Source: Novosphingobium sp. FKTRR1
GTDB lineage: Bacteria; Pseudomonadota; Alphaproteobacteria; Sphingomonadales; Sphingomonadaceae
Direction: 5' to 3'
DNA: 64,000 bases
Assembly: GCF_020404405.1 (NCBI RefSeq)
Contig: NZ_JAIZDA010000007.1
Span: 124,001-188,000 of the forward strand
Below, in pieces: positions 63,067 to 64,000 of the stretch; position 1 is the stretch's first letter, and each line of letters begins with the position of its first letter. Made by a program: the position numbers and the translations under genes. The notes beneath the pieces were generated by a model. That model was not told the DNA's origin. It did not search any database and saw only the letters and a program-made list of their open reading frames with translations.

Positions 63067-63079
63067 AAACCGACGGTTT
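63067..63079. promoter_or_regulatory. Small palindrome AAACCG-A-CGGTTT before the sorbosone-dehydrogenase-like gene
   Basis: Perfect 6-bp arms around one base, 22 bp before the start codon. It could be an operator; nothing else supports it. Confidence 0.25.
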
Positions 63080-63101
63080 ACCGCTCAGGGGTCTTGTTGC
63101 C

Positions 63102-64000
63102 ATGTCGATGCGTCTGCGTTCCGTCCTGATTGCCGCGCCCTTGCTGATCGCGGCGGGCGTCGGCCTGACCGGAGCGCATGGCGCACCGGCAACCGCAAAC
63201 GCCGCTGCCGCTCCGGCAGATTGCGCTGCCGACAATGGCGGGCTGTCCCTGCCGCCCGGTTTCTGCGCGACGGTGTTTGCCGACAATGTCGGCCATGCGC
63301 GCCACATCGCGATCGCTGCGGACGGCACGGTCTATGTGAACACCTGGTCGAGCGATTACTTCGAGGGCCTGCCGCCTGCTCCCGCTGGTGGCTTCGTCGT
63401 GGCGCTGAAGGACCGCGATGGCGATGGTGTGGCCGATGCTTCGGAACGCTTCGGTCTGTCCGCGACGACTGGCGGCCATGGCGGCACCGGCATCGCGCTG
63501 TGGCGCGGCAGCCTCTACGTGGAAGAGCATGACACCATCGTGCGCTATGCGCGCAAGGCTGGGCAATTGGCCCCCCTCGGCAAGCCAGTGACGGTGCTGT
63601 CGGGCCTTCCGGTGAACGGCGATCACCCGATGCACCCGTTCGCGATCACGCCTGCGGGCCTGCTGCTGGTCAATTCCGGATCGGCCAGCAATACCTGCGA
63701 AAGCCCCAACCGCCAGCCCGGCGCGAAGGGCGCGGTGCCTTGCGTCGAAGCGCTGTCGCGCGGCGGCATCTGGGCCTATCGCGCCGACAAGCTGGGTCAG
63801 GTGTTCAGCCCCGCCGAGCGTTGGGCCACCGGCATCCGCAACACCGGCGGGATTGCGCTCGACAGCGCCGGGCACATCTTTGCCACGCAGCACGGGCGCG
63901 ATCAGTTGGGCCAGAACTGGCCCGCACTCTACACCACCGAACAGGGTGTGGAGCGTCCCGCCGAAATCCTGTTCAGCCCGTTCAAGGGCGCCGACTTCGG
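63102..64000 (+). CDS. PQQ-dependent sugar dehydrogenase / sorbosone dehydrogenase-like protein (3' end outside window)
   Basis: Open from ATG 63102 to the window edge (299 residues seen). Signal peptide to about residue 27 (LTGAHGAP). The sequence LPPGFCATVFADNVGHARHIAIAADGTVYVNT, TGGHGGTGIALWRGSLYVEEHDTIVRYAR, NTGGIALDSAGHIFATQHGRDQLGQNW (key blocks) is that of the six-bladed glucose/sorbosone dehydrogenase family, which oxidises sugars with bound PQQ in the periplasm. KDRDGDGVADASE (about residues 102-114) is a DxDxDG calcium-binding loop. Gene is not in the same transcript as the porin because a terminator lies between. Confidence 0.8.
   Translation, partial: MSMRLRSVLIAAPLLIAAGVGLTGAHGAPATANAAAAPADCAADNGGLSLPPGFCATVFADNVGHARHIAIAADGTVYVNTWSSDYFEGLPPAPAGGFVVALKDRDGDGVADASERFGLSATTGGHGGTGIALWRGSLYVEEHDTIVRYARKAGQLAPLGKPVTVLSGLPVNGDHPMHPFAITPAGLLLVNSGSASNTCESPNRQPGAKGAVPCVEALSRGGIWAYRADKLGQVFSPAERWATGIRNTGGIALDSAGHIFATQHGRDQLGQNWPALYTTEQGVERPAEILFSPFKGADF

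Noticed and set aside
1..64000. Search for tRNA/rRNA genes, CRISPR arrays, insertion sequences and integrase-type mobile elements
   Set aside because: Nothing with the expected clover-leaf, repeat-spacer or transposase features was seen in reading both strands; the only tandem repeat is the 9-bp coding one at 33893.

Overview
The window looks like chromosomal DNA of a GC-rich alphaproteobacterium, most likely a Sphingomonadales member close to Novosphingobium/Sphingobium. This rests on base composition, a large TonB receptor, IclR/CaiB/acyl-CoA dehydrogenase catabolic clusters and a PedF-type quinoprotein cluster; it is inference, since no rRNA or other marker gene is present. I see no tRNA, rRNA, CRISPR array, transposase or phage gene. 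Coding density is very high and many neighbours overlap by ATGA or TGATG. Only one gap exceeds 300 bases (42723-43222).

Layout. 1-5220: 3' end of a heterotetrameric sarcosine oxidase (alpha C-terminus, gamma), then an MFS transporter and FAD oxidoreductase with a divergent LysR regulator. 5229-13164: a six-gene minus-strand CoA beta-oxidation operon (SDR, acyl-CoA dehydrogenase, CaiB/BaiF CoA-transferase, thiolase, methylsuccinyl-CoA-dehydrogenase-like enzyme, mesaconyl-C4-CoA-hydratase-like enzyme) divergent from an IclR regulator; a palindrome lies between them. 13241-20105: HD-GYP protein with a degenerate HD motif, Gfo/Idh/MocA and COG2509-type oxidoreductases, PilZ protein, M19 dipeptidase, RNase-H-fold protein and host-attachment protein.

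20145-34512 looks like a stress/energy island: a 1534-residue CheB-CheR-PAS-histidine kinase-REC-REC-LuxR fusion, a single-domain response regulator, an MgtA-type ATPase, an RcnB-like protein, acetate kinase, a general-stress protein, phosphoketolase, a histidine phosphatase and a cysteine-containing membrane protein. Four transcripts of this island carry the same roughly 18-bp element (GGCWTGGGTANTTTCCGA) in the same orientation 63-93 bp before the start codon. I did not find this element elsewhere by eye, and it is my main candidate for something undescribed. 34629-40094: LysR regulator divergent from malate synthase G, then a DUF3422 protein and serine acetyltransferase.

40197-49967: a TonB-dependent receptor divergent from a five-gene operon (HMG-CoA-lyase-like, HyuA, HyuB, CaiB/BaiF CoA-transferase, isochorismatase-type amidohydrolase). 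Together they read as uptake, ATP-dependent ring opening or carboxylation, amide hydrolysis, CoA activation and C-C cleavage of an unknown substrate. Two TGTATACA palindromes bracket the intergenic region.

50119-64000: a quinoprotein alcohol oxidation locus: ExaC-type aldehyde dehydrogenase, EthD-like protein, DUF779 protein, FIST sensor with hybrid histidine kinase (resembling the NosP/NahK pair), NarL-type regulator, type I PQQ alcohol dehydrogenase, MoxJ-type binding protein, cytochrome c-550 PedF, a PQQ-associated beta-propeller, an outer-membrane porin and the start of a sorbosone-dehydrogenase-like protein cut by the window end. A second conserved element (CCTAAGGTYCAATTGC) precedes the aldehyde dehydrogenase, the alcohol dehydrogenase and, in weaker form, the porin; it is a candidate operator for the local response regulator.
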